DNA of 5,805 nt, from NCBI GenBank assembly GCA_015657605.1, contig JACDQO010000234.1:1-5805 (forward strand). The letters are read 5' to 3'. Positions 1 through 5,805 of this stretch are shown piece by piece. The notes beneath the pieces were generated by a model, which was not told the origin of the DNA, did not search any database, and saw nothing but the letters and a program-made list of their open reading frames with translations. This DNA is from Limnohabitans sp. Lineage in GTDB: Bacteria > Pseudomonadota > Gammaproteobacteria > Burkholderiales > Burkholderiaceae_C. Position numbers and translations under genes: made by a program. Position 1 is the first letter of the stretch; every line of letters begins with the position of its first letter.

Positions 1-711
1 AAGGCATGCCAAAGTGGATGGCCCGGTTGGACAGGCCCCGTGCAGGCAAACTTGATGTAGTCGGTGCGCAGCACTCGAGCATCTCGGCCCGCACCAAACG
101 CATGATCAGCGTGAGCTGAAAAATCGCCAATGTGACGGCGGGCAGCACGATGTGGTGCCAGCCCTTGGCGGTCATCAGCCCGCTGGACCACCCACCCATT
201 TGCACCACCTCGCCCCGGCCAAAGCTGGGGAACCAGCCGAGCATGACCGCGAACACCAAGATCAACAAAATGCCGATCAAAAAGGTGGGCAGCGACACCC
301 CGAGCAGCGACACCGTCATCAGGAGTTGACTGGCCCAGGTGCCCGGCGCAAGGCCGCATAGACGCCCATGGGGATGCCAATGAGCAAAGCCAACGAGGCG
401 GCCACCAAAGCCAACTCTAGGGTCGCGGGCAGACGCTCGGCGATGAGGCGCGAGACCTTGGCGCCTTGGCGCAGGCTCAGACCAAACTCGCCTTGCACCG
501 CGTTGACCAAGAAGTGGCCAAACTGCACAAAGAAAGGTTGGTCCAGACCCAAAGCGCTGCGCATCTCGTCGATTTGCTCTTTGGTCGCGTCCTGACCCAG
601 CAAGAACACCACCGGATCGCCCACATACTGGAACAACAAAAACGCGATGAAGGCCACCGTGACCATGACGACCACGGCTTGGATCAGCCGCTGCAAGATG
701 AAAGCGAGCAT
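1..711 (-). pseudogene. DppB/OppB-like ABC transporter permease, partial and frameshifted
   Basis: This is an inner-membrane permease of a peptide/oligopeptide-type ABC importer, forming half of the translocation channel for the binding protein encoded just upstream. Translation from the ATG at 711-709 gives MLAFILQRL, a first membrane helix, then GDPVVFLLGQ and LGLDQPFFVQFGHF. These are typical of the DppB/OppB N-terminal domain. A second helix ends in GIPMGVYAALRR. The reading frame then stops at 319-321. The match resumes in another frame from about 340 (WASQLLMTVSLLGVSLPTFL), continues through HHIVLPAVTLAIFQ and RLVRAEMLE, and after two more shifts reads VLRTDYIKFA and RGLSNRAIHFG, the conserved EAA-type cytoplasmic loop that contacts the ATPase. 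A further shift lies near 7. Best-guess lesions are single lost bases near 342-344, 73-74 and 7-8, and about two bases near 44-46. Gene identity is secure. Whether the gene is truly broken or mis-sequenced is open. The C-terminus lies beyond position 1. Confidence 0.85.
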
Positions 712-2318
712 CAGTTGACCTTGATCAGCGTCCAATCCAGACGGTTGTCAGGGCGGTGCACCACTTCCACGTTTTTCTTCATGGCCCAAGGTATGACTTG
801 GTTGTGCAGCGGAATGTGCGACACCGTGTCGTTGGACAACTGCAGACCTTCGGTCAGCAAACGGTTGCGCACGGGCAGATCGGTCTCGGTCTTGGCGCGG
901 TCCACCACGTAGTCCATGCGGGCATTGCTGTAACGGCCTACGTTGTAGTTGCCGTCACCGCCCGTGCCCACGCTGCGTGTGAGCGACTGCAGGCTGTAGA
1001 GCGCATCAAAGGTGGGCACGCCCCAGCCCAGCATGTAGATGCTGGCTTCGTAGCGCTGGATCATGGGGAAGTAAGTCACCAGAGGCAAGGTGCGCAGCTT
1101 GGCACGCACGCCCACTTTGGCCCACATGGCGGTGATGGCCTGGCAGATCTCTTCGTCGTTGATGTAACGGTTGTTGGGGCAGGCAAAGTCCACCTCGAAG
1201 CCGTTGGGATAACCGGCTTCGGTCAGCAGCTTTTTGGAAGCGTCCAGTGAATAAGGGAAACGGGTGTTCACACCCTGTGTCCAGCCATTGACCTGAGGTG
1301 CCACCAAGGCGCCTGTGTTTTGCGACAGGCCACGCATGGTGACGCGGTGGATGGTGTCGATGTCGATGGCTTGGTACAAGGCTTTGCGCACCTTGACGTC
1401 CTTGAGTGGGTTTTTGCCCTTGACGTTGGAGCCCGGCAATTCTTCGCGGTGCTGGTCCATGCCCAAGAAGATGGTGCGGTTTTCGATGCCGTCCACCACC
1501 TTCAGGTTGGCGTTGTTGCGCATGCGGCCCAAGTCTTGTGGGCTGGGGTCCAAGATGAAGTCAATTTCACCCGAGAGCAAAGCTGCGGCGCGGGTGGCTT
1601 CGTTCTTGATGGGGGTGTAGATGATTTCGGTCACGTTCGTCGGCACACTGGCCCAGCCCCACCACAGCGGGTTTTTAACCAAAACCAGCTTTTGGTCAGG
1701 CTGCCATTCTTTGACCATGAAAGGACCGCTGCCCATGGCGTTGCGGTGGGCAAAGTTCTCTTCCTTGGAGCGGATGTCCTTGGGCTCCATGGATTTGTTC
1801 TTCTCGGCCCAAGCCCGGCTCATGATGCGCAGCTCGGTCATCTGGTTGATCAGCACCGGGTTGGGGCCGCTCAGCATGACGTCGACCGTGTGGGCATCGA
1901 CCTTGACCACACGGCTGATGCCTTGGGCGTAGATGTTGAAGTTGGAGGTTTTGGCGCGAGCGCGTTCCAGAGAAAAGACCACGTCATCGGCCGTCAAATC
2001 GGTGCCGTCGCTGAACTTGACGCCTTTGCGCAGGTTAAAGCGGTGCTGTGTGGGCGTGACTTCGCGCCAGGATGTGGCCAAGCGCGGCTCGATCTTGAAG
2101 GTTTTGCTGTTGTAGTAAAGCAGCGAGTCAAAAATGGCGGCGTGCACCCCGTTACCCAAGGCGTTGTTTTGCGAATGGATGTCCAAAGTGGGGATGTCGC
2201 TGGCGCTGGTCCATTTGAAGGGCTTGGCCTGAACCATGCCGGCAGAGGCCAAACCGGCCATGACCAAAGAAGTGGCCAGGACACCAGACAGCCATTGGGG
2301 GGGCGCTATTTTCTTCAT
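711..2318 (-). CDS. Periplasmic substrate-binding protein of a peptide-type ABC transporter (SBP_bac_5 family)
   Basis: This protein captures solute in the periplasm and delivers it to the permease encoded immediately downstream. It has 535 residues, normal for the DppA/OppA family. A Sec signal peptide covers residues 1-31 (MKKIAPPQWLSGVL, a hydrophobic core, then a V-Q-A cleavage site before KPF). Family hallmarks follow: PRLATSW at about 78-84, LRKGVKFSDGTDLTADDVVFSL from about 96, and GSGPFMVKEW at about 196-205. Near the C-terminus are the SHIPLHNQV and DWTLIKVN segments. The reading frame is open to 2366, but the start at 2318 is preferred because GAGGTGA sits at the right distance before it and the signal peptide begins there. 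The stop TGA overlaps the permease ATG (TGATG), so the two are probably co-translated. The substrate cannot be read from sequence. This clade includes binders of dipeptides, oligopeptides, glutathione, opines and nickel. There is no lipobox, so it should be soluble. Confidence 0.92.
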   Translation of the reverse strand: MKKIAPPQWLSGVLATSLVMAGLASAGMVQAKPFKWTSASDIPTLDIHSQNNALGNGVHAAIFDSLLYYNSKTFKIEPRLATSWREVTPTQHRFNLRKGVKFSDGTDLTADDVVFSLERARAKTSNFNIYAQGISRVVKVDAHTVDVMLSGPNPVLINQMTELRIMSRAWAEKNKSMEPKDIRSKEENFAHRNAMGSGPFMVKEWQPDQKLVLVKNPLWWGWASVPTNVTEIIYTPIKNEATRAAALLSGEIDFILDPSPQDLGRMRNNANLKVVDGIENRTIFLGMDQHREELPGSNVKGKNPLKDVKVRKALYQAIDIDTIHRVTMRGLSQNTGALVAPQVNGWTQGVNTRFPYSLDASKKLLTEAGYPNGFEVDFACPNNRYINDEEICQAITAMWAKVGVRAKLRTLPLVTYFPMIQRYEASIYMLGWGVPTFDALYSLQSLTRSVGTGGDGNYNVGRYSNARMDYVVDRAKTETDLPVRNRLLTEGLQLSNDTVSHIPLHNQVIPWAMKKNVEVVHRPDNRLDWTLIKVN

Positions 2319-2322
2319 GCAA

Positions 2323-2330
2323 TCACCTCG
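2323..2330 (-). promoter_or_regulatory. Shine-Dalgarno site of the substrate-binding protein gene
   Basis: On the minus strand GAGGTGA lies about five bases before the ATG at 2318. This fixes the start codon there rather than at the upstream in-frame ATG at 2366, which would add 16 residues in front of the signal peptide. Confidence 0.75.
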
Positions 2331-2332
2331 GT

Positions 2333-2340
2333 TGTTACAG
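2333..2340. repeat. Second copy of the palindrome core, TGTTACAG
   Basis: These eight bases repeat the centre of the palindrome at 2370-2384 exactly and in the same orientation, 41 bases away (close to four helical turns). The flanks (GGT and TTG) are not palindromic beyond the core. The copy lies just before the Shine-Dalgarno site, downstream of the possible promoter. It could be a secondary operator half, or chance. Confidence 0.35.
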
Positions 2341-2348
2341 TTGTGCAA

Positions 2349-2379
2349 ATGATAATTTTGCGTCATTTATGTCTGTTAC
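2349..2379 (-). promoter_or_regulatory. Possible sigma-70 promoter of the transporter operon
   Basis: On the minus strand TATCAT (2354-2349) matches five of six bases of a -10 element in the most AT-rich part of the leader. The best upstream partner is GTAACA (2379-2374, four of six), with a long 19-base spacer, so the call is weak. If right, the palindrome at 2370-2384 covers the -35 region, and the transcript would start about 25 bases before the start codon. Confidence 0.3.
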
Positions 2380-2384
2380 AGACA
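2370..2384. promoter_or_regulatory. Perfect 15-bp palindrome, candidate operator
   Basis: The sequence TGTCTGTTACAGACA is a perfect inverted repeat of seven bases around a central T. It lies 52 bases upstream of the substrate-binding protein start and overlaps the possible -35 element. Its core TGTTACAG recurs at 2333-2340, 41 bases away. Such arrangements are typical of dimeric repressor or activator sites. The TGT-N-ACA core is compatible with a GntR-type site, but no regulator gene is in the window, so the binding protein is unknown. Confidence 0.45.
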
Positions 2385-2429
2385 GAGGGATTTCCCCCAA
2401 AGTGCCTGTCGCGCACTGGACTGGTGCAT

Positions 2430-3242
2430 TCAGTCGAGGTGCACTTTGCCGTACCAAGCCCGTGTGGTGCTGCGGGTGTTGTCGGTGTCGGTCATCAGGC
2501 CCACCCCCAGCAGGGCGCCGGGGGCTTCGCCAAAGGCTTTTTCAAAGTCATCGCGGATATTACGCGAGTAACTCAACCAGGTACCCACACGCCCGGGGCC
2601 TGATTCGACGGCCAGTTTGCGGATGCGGTCGGTACGGGGGTTGACGATCACCGACTCTGGCGGGCACTGGTTGCACCACACATACATCAAGGTGGCATAG
2701 GGCATAGGCTCGCCCGTCAGGCTGTGGGTGAGTTCGCTCAACATCGCGTTTTTGGCACTGAAGCGCTGGCGGTCACCCTCGAACACCAAAATCAGGCGCA
2801 CGGGCGAGTCCTCGGTTTCGCGCTGCACCATGTCGGCCCCGGCAATGAGGCGCTCCACCCGCCAGTCAAACGACAAACGGCCCAACTGTTCTGGCGCGAT
2901 GCGCAAACGCTGGCGCAGCATGCTGGCCGATGACGCGGCCTGCGCCTGCAGGGCGTAGCCTTGGGGCTGCCGCTCTAACCTGTAGGCGGTACGCAGCTTG
3001 CCGGGCAAGACCACCTTGTCCCATTGCGCGGTATCTTTGGCGCTGAAATGCAAGGGCAGTTGTTGCAAAAGCACGGGGCTTGGGGGGCTTGCGGAGCTTT
3101 CGGCCTGTGGGCTTTGGGGCACCACCGAACAAGCCACCAGGGCCCAACACCAAGCCAACACCCACAAGCACCTGACGAACGTGGTCAAAGGCGTTGCCAA
3201 GGGTTTCAGCGAATGGTGAGCCGCTGTGAGGCCATTTATCAT
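2430..3242 (-). CDS. DUF3047 family lipoprotein of unknown function
   Basis: This 270-residue protein has no known biochemical role. The N-terminus carries a lipoprotein signal: a hydrophobic stretch from about residue 26 ends in the lipobox L35-V36-A37-C38. The mature protein would therefore be lipid-anchored at Cys38, with a Ser/Pro/Gln-rich tether (about 39-58). The DUF3047 signature fills the rest: DSPVRLILVFEGDRQRFSAK (about 145-164), GEPMPYATLMYVWCN (about 177-191), VIVNPRTDRIRKL (about 198-210), RDDFEKAFGE (about 230-239) and TDTDNTRSTTRAWYG (about 251-265). The n-region of the signal is long (about 24 residues) and no Shine-Dalgarno precedes the ATG at 3242, so the start is less certain. 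CTG and TTG codons at positions 12, 15 and 19 are alternatives. The gene is divergent from the Bug-type gene across only 29 bases. It lies 111 bases upstream of the transporter operon on the same strand, with no terminator seen between, so read-through is possible. Confidence 0.9.
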   Translation of the reverse strand: MINGLTAAHHSLKPLATPLTTFVRCLWVLAWCWALVACSVVPQSPQAESSASPPSPVLLQQLPLHFSAKDTAQWDKVVLPGKLRTAYRLERQPQGYALQAQAASSASMLRQRLRIAPEQLGRLSFDWRVERLIAGADMVQRETEDSPVRLILVFEGDRQRFSAKNAMLSELTHSLTGEPMPYATLMYVWCNQCPPESVIVNPRTDRIRKLAVESGPGRVGTWLSYSRNIRDDFEKAFGEAPGALLGVGLMTDTDNTRSTTRAWYGKVHLD

Positions 3243-3255
3243 GAGGTTTTATAAC
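3226..3255 (+). promoter_or_regulatory. Possible promoter of the Bug-type binding protein gene
   Basis: TATAAC at 3250-3255 matches five of six -10 bases and sits 16 bases before the ATG at 3272. The upstream partner GTGAGG (3226-3231, spacer 18) matches only three of six. The -10 overlaps the one proposed for the divergent DUF3047 gene. The upstream part would lie inside the first codons of that gene. Confidence 0.35.
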
Positions 3256-3278
3256 TGACGAAAGTGACAAGATGTTAA
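3248..3278 (-). promoter_or_regulatory. Possible promoter of the DUF3047 gene, giving a leaderless transcript
   Basis: On the minus strand TTAACA (3278-3273, five of six for a -35) lies 19 bases before TATAAA (3253-3248, five of six for a -10). The predicted start falls within a base or two of the ATG at 3242, which fits the lack of a Shine-Dalgarno site. The long spacer weakens the call. Confidence 0.35.
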
Positions 3279-4246
3279 ATCGCCGCCGCCTCCTGCAAAC
3301 TGCCCTTTTGTCCGCAGGGGCATTGAACACCGCTTGGGCCCAAAGCAGTTTCCCCAGCAAACCGCTGCGCATTGTGGTGCCCTTTGGGGCGGGTGGCGTG
3401 GCCGACTTGACAGTGCGGGCCGTGGCCCAACAGCTTTCGGTCAACCTGGGTCAACCGGTGGTGATCGACAACCGCCCCGGCGCAGGCGGCATCGTGGCGG
3501 CCGAGCAGGTGGCGCGTGCCGAGCCCGATGGCCACACCTTGTTGCTCATGTCCAACGGCACGGCTGTGAGTGCCGGCTTGTTCAAGGCCTTGCCGTTCAA
3601 CCCCCGCACCGACTTTGCGCCCGTGTCTTTGCTCGGCCTGTTTGACATCGCCATCGTGGTGCCCGATTCTTCGCCGCACAAGACCTTGGCCGACTTGGTC
3701 AGCTTTGGCCGCGCCAACCCGGGCAAGCTCAACATGGGCACCATCAACATTGGCAGCACCCAGCACTTGGCGGGCGAGCTGTTTCGCTCGCAGGCCAACC
3801 TGATTGCGCAGATCATTCCCTACAACGGCACACCTGCTGTCATCAATGCCTTGCGCGGTGGTCAGGTCGATGTGGCGGTCGAAATTTTGGGCCCGCTCAA
3901 ACCTCAGATCAATGCCAAAGCCGTGCGCTTGCTGGGTGTGATGGGCGCCAAGCGCCCGAAAGACCTGCCACAAACCCCGGTGGTGCGCGAGTTGCCAGGC
4001 CTGAGCGACTTCAATGTGTCGTCCTGGAACGCCTTGGCCGCACCCGGCAAGACGCCCCCAGCGGTGGTCAGCCGCCTGAACGCCGAACTGGTCAAGGTGC
4101 TGGCTGCGCCCGACATGGTGCAGCGCCTGGCCGGCTTCAACGTGCAAGCCCAGTCCAGCACACCCGCTCAACTGGCCCAGTTGCTCGATGCCGACATCAA
4201 ACGCTGGACCGACGTGATCCAAAAGGCAGGCATACCGCAACAGTGA
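3272..4246 (+). CDS. Bug/TctC family tripartite tricarboxylate transporter binding protein
   Basis: This periplasmic solute-binding protein is 324 residues long, the standard size for the Bug (TctC) family. Known members bind carboxylates, amino acids, nicotinate-like compounds or other small solutes for a TctA/TctB membrane pair, or act in sensing. The signal peptide MLNRRRLLQTALLS has an arginine cluster and an A21-W22-A23 cleavage site before Gln24. The arginines followed by two leucines resemble a Tat signal, though Sec is also possible. Family motifs are clear: PSKPLRIVVPFGAGGVAD (28-45, with the ligand-loop aspartate D45), DNRPGAGG (66-73), GSTQHLAGELF (161-171) and IPYNGTPAVINALRGGQVD (182-200). 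The second half has the usual SSWNALAAPGKTP segment. No tctA or tctB gene is in the window, so it is an orphan here, as most Bug genes in Burkholderiales are. Only weak purine-rich sequence precedes the ATG. A terminator follows the stop. Confidence 0.95.
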   Translation: MLNRRRLLQTALLSAGALNTAWAQSSFPSKPLRIVVPFGAGGVADLTVRAVAQQLSVNLGQPVVIDNRPGAGGIVAAEQVARAEPDGHTLLLMSNGTAVSAGLFKALPFNPRTDFAPVSLLGLFDIAIVVPDSSPHKTLADLVSFGRANPGKLNMGTINIGSTQHLAGELFRSQANLIAQIIPYNGTPAVINALRGGQVDVAVEILGPLKPQINAKAVRLLGVMGAKRPKDLPQTPVVRELPGLSDFNVSSWNALAAPGKTPPAVVSRLNAELVKVLAAPDMVQRLAGFNVQAQSSTPAQLAQLLDADIKRWTDVIQKAGIPQQ

Positions 4247-4258
4247 TGCGGTGATGCG

Positions 4259-4305
4259 CCTGCTGCATGGGCTTTCAAGCCCCTGCAGCAGGTTTGACGG
4301 TTTTT
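4259..4305 (+). terminator. Intrinsic terminator after the Bug-type gene
   Basis: A 15-bp stem (4259-4273 paired with 4278-4292, one T/G mismatch) closes a TTCA loop. T-rich sequence TTTGACGGTTTTT follows at 4293-4305. It starts 12 bases after the plus-strand stop. In the minus direction the hairpin is preceded by A's but not followed by T's, so it should mainly stop plus-strand transcription. Its T tract touches the stop codon of the convergent hydrolase gene. Confidence 0.85.
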
Positions 4306-5639
4306 CAGCGCGGGGCGATGCGGCTGGCCAGAGGGCGAGGCGTGTAGGCGGTGTCAAAACGGCACTCAGCCGCTTGCGCGGGTCGCAAGGCTGCACAGCG
4401 CGCGGCGATGCCTGCTGGTGTGGGCTTGGTGCCCTGGTTCACCCATGCCAAGAGCGCCTCAAACAGCGGCGGGTAAATCGGATCACCCAGATAACTGTGC
4501 TCTGAGGAGTTCACATAGGTTTGTACCAATCGCGCACCGTTGCCAGAAGCTTCCATGCGTTGGCGCAGGGTGTCGCTGCCCTCCACAAAGACGGTGGAAT
4601 CGCCAATGCCGTGGGTGGTCAAGACCGGTACTTTGAAGCGGCCTTGGTGGTTCACGTCGGCTTCAAACTTGGCGCTGGCCTTGGCGTCGGCCTTGAATCG
4701 AAGCACTTCGGCATTCAGGGCTGCATCGTTGGCAGAGCCGCTGTATTTGACCGTGTCATTGCCAAAGGGGCTGGCTCCGCCGCTTTTTTCAACCACATCG
4801 CGAAGGGTGAAAGTGCCCCAGTTGAGGTGGCCCACGATCGAGTTTTCAGGGATTTTCAGCACATCCACGATGGTTTTGATTTTTTGAGCTTCCACAGGTG
4901 TGCGTTGTGCTGCTGGTTTGCGCACACCCAAACAATCGTTCGCCCGCGTAGCCAACTCGGCAGCCGTCAATTTGCTGTCGGCGGGCAAGCCCAAAGACAA
5001 GGGGTACTGCGGCTCATCGGGCCGCGGATGGTTTCTGCACAGGTGCTGGTAAATGGCGCGCAAGTCCAAGCGGAAATCGTAGGTGGTGGGCCCGGCCACC
5101 ACACCGCTGGTCAGCAAAATACCTTCCCAAGATTTGGGGTAAAGCTCGGCCGCACGGGTGGCCACCATGGCCCCCCACGACTGCCCGTGCAACAAAGTGC
5201 GTTGGGGCTTGGCGACATGGTCCACAAAAATGCGCCGCACACGCTCGGTGTCTTCGGCCGCCGTGGTGACGGCAAAACCACCTTGTCTGAACACCGAACC
5301 GGCCCAAGCATGGCCTTCGGTCAAGGTGATGGCCCAGCGCTTGATGTCTTCATCCGCCCGTGACGCTTTGGGTTCACCCAGTGCAGGGCCGCCATGGGCG
5401 TGCACCACCAGCACACCGCTCCATTTGGCGGGCGTGGCGATCAAATAATGCGAGCCCGCCGAATCTTGTCCGCGCAAACACTGGGTGCCCGCAGGTACCC
5501 CCTCTGGGCAGGCCACCTTGGCCGGTGGAGCTTCTTTGGGCAAGCTGACGCAGCCCGCCAAGAACATCAGGCCTGCGATGGACAAGCCAAATTGAATGGC
5601 GGTGTGTCGGGGGCGATCAGCGAGACTGTTTTTGTGCAT
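4305..5639 (-). CDS. Alpha/beta-hydrolase fold lipoprotein, substrate unknown
   Basis: This is a 444-residue predicted serine hydrolase anchored in the envelope. The signal ends in the lipobox L27-A28-G29-C30. Residue 31 is Val rather than Asp, which favours outer-membrane sorting. The fold is shown by HAHGGP (80-85, oxyanion-hole strand), the nucleophile elbow H-G-Q-S-W-G with Ser154, then THGIGDSTVF with Asp347 and SSEHSYLGDP with His381, giving a complete Ser-Asp-His triad in the right order. About 190 residues separate the nucleophile from the aspartate, so a sizeable cap domain is likely (roughly 185-325). Six cysteines after the lipidated one (44, 54, 201, 236, 415, 426) could form disulfides. 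The layout resembles the proline iminopeptidase/TAP-like peptidase branch, but esterase activity is equally possible. The start at 5639 is chosen over the in-frame ATG at 5690 because AGGA precedes it by seven bases and the lipoprotein signal begins there. It is convergent with the Bug-type gene. Confidence 0.85.
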   Translation of the reverse strand: MHKNSLADRPRHTAIQFGLSIAGLMFLAGCVSLPKEAPPAKVACPEGVPAGTQCLRGQDSAGSHYLIATPAKWSGVLVVHAHGGPALGEPKASRADEDIKRWAITLTEGHAWAGSVFRQGGFAVTTAAEDTERVRRIFVDHVAKPQRTLLHGQSWGAMVATRAAELYPKSWEGILLTSGVVAGPTTYDFRLDLRAIYQHLCRNHPRPDEPQYPLSLGLPADSKLTAAELATRANDCLGVRKPAAQRTPVEAQKIKTIVDVLKIPENSIVGHLNWGTFTLRDVVEKSGGASPFGNDTVKYSGSANDAALNAEVLRFKADAKASAKFEADVNHQGRFKVPVLTTHGIGDSTVFVEGSDTLRQRMEASGNGARLVQTYVNSSEHSYLGDPIYPPLFEALLAWVNQGTKPTPAGIAARCAALRPAQAAECRFDTAYTPRPLASRIAPR

Positions 5640-5646
5640 GATGAAA

Positions 5647-5650
5647 TCCT
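5647..5650 (-). promoter_or_regulatory. Shine-Dalgarno site of the hydrolase gene
   Basis: AGGA on the minus strand lies seven bases before the ATG at 5639. It supports that start over the in-frame ATG 51 bases further upstream, which has no comparable site. Confidence 0.6.
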
Positions 5651-5685
5651 GAGAAAGGTTCAATTTATCAGCCGTCACTTGAGGC

Positions 5686-5697
5686 AACACCCGTGTT
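5686..5697. repeat. Short inverted repeat upstream of the hydrolase gene
   Basis: AACAC-CC-GTGTT is a perfect five-base inverted repeat with a two-base centre, 47 bases upstream of the hydrolase start. It could be a small operator, but a palindrome this short occurs often by chance. I found no convincing -35/-10 pair in the leader. Confidence 0.25.
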
Positions 5698-5748
5698 ATC
5701 CCTTGTGAATGGCATGCTGAAGTCGCTGCAGAGACAGTTTAAAGCGTA

Positions 5749-5779
5749 AAAAACCCACCGCGTTGCACGGTGGGTTTTT
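5749..5779. terminator. Symmetric (bidirectional) intrinsic terminator
   Basis: AAAAACCCACCG (5749-5760) pairs perfectly with CGGTGGGTTTTT (5768-5779) around a seven-base loop. With A's on one side and T's on the other it can work on both strands. No plus-strand gene precedes it in the window, so its main client is probably a minus-strand gene ending near the right edge. It also insulates the hydrolase gene from that transcription. Confidence 0.85.
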
Positions 5780-5805
5780 GATTTTCAAATCTCAACTGGC
5801 TTGAG

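Noticed and set aside
132..912. Several short plus-strand open frames opposite the permease gene
   Set aside because: They overlap conserved permease coding sequence in antisense and show no independent motif.
2345..2361. GCAAA-TGATAAT-TTTGC, with TGATAAT resembling a Fur half-site
   Set aside because: Only one half matches the Fur consensus. The expected ATTATCA partner is absent and the dyad arms are five bases, so iron control is not supported.
2385..2429. Search for a terminator after the DUF3047 gene
   Set aside because: Only a four-base stem (GCAC/GTGC) around the gene end was found, with no T run. It is too weak to call.
1320..2603. A 427-residue plus-strand open frame opposite the binding-protein gene
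   Set aside because: It is antisense to a well-supported gene, and its Val/His/Gln/Gly-rich composition is typical of a shadow of a GC-rich gene. No family motif or start signal was seen.
3275..4396. A 373-residue minus-strand open frame opposite the Bug-type gene
   Set aside because: It covers a clear Bug gene in antisense, runs through the terminator hairpin, and shows the same biased shadow composition.
4521..5363. A 280-residue plus-strand open frame opposite the hydrolase gene
   Set aside because: It is antisense to a gene with a complete catalytic triad and lipobox, and has no recognisable domain.

Overview
The window is GC-rich, densely coded bacterial DNA. Its gene families point to a betaproteobacterium of the Burkholderiales, probably Comamonadaceae (Limnohabitans, Rhodoferax or Polaromonas type). 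The clues are an orphan Bug/TctC-type binding protein, a DUF3047 lipoprotein and a Dpp-like ABC transporter. This placement is inferred from gene content, not from a marker gene. There are no RNA genes, insertion sequences, CRISPR arrays or phage genes, and no gene-free stretch longer than about 170 bases.

Layout from left to right. (1) 1-711, minus: a DppB/OppB-like inner-membrane permease that runs off the left edge. Several small base losses in its last 345 bases break it, and they look more like read errors near a sequence end than ancient decay. (2) 711-2318, minus: its periplasmic substrate-binding protein (SBP_bac_5), joined to the permease by a TGATG stop/start overlap. (3) 2319-2429: a leader with a strong Shine-Dalgarno site, a perfect 15-bp palindrome and a second copy of the palindrome's core 41 bp away. 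(4) 2430-3242, minus: a DUF3047 lipoprotein. (5) 3243-3271: a 29-bp divergent gap whose AT-rich centre could serve as -10 element on both strands. (6) 3272-4246, plus: an orphan Bug-family tripartite-transporter binding protein, followed by a strong intrinsic terminator. (7) 4305-5639, minus and convergent: a large alpha/beta-hydrolase lipoprotein with a visible Ser-Asp-His triad. (8) 5640-5805: its leader, then a symmetric terminator that ends a unit mostly outside the window.

Together the genes suit a heterotroph scavenging small organic solutes. One locus is a peptide/oligopeptide-type ABC importer, whose second permease and ATPases would be expected beyond position 1. Another is a binding protein for carboxylates or similar compounds. 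Two envelope lipoproteins have unknown substrates. I see no strong evidence for an undescribed multi-gene system. The points worth a second look are regulatory (the palindrome pair and the shared divergent promoter) and the frameshift cluster at the left edge.
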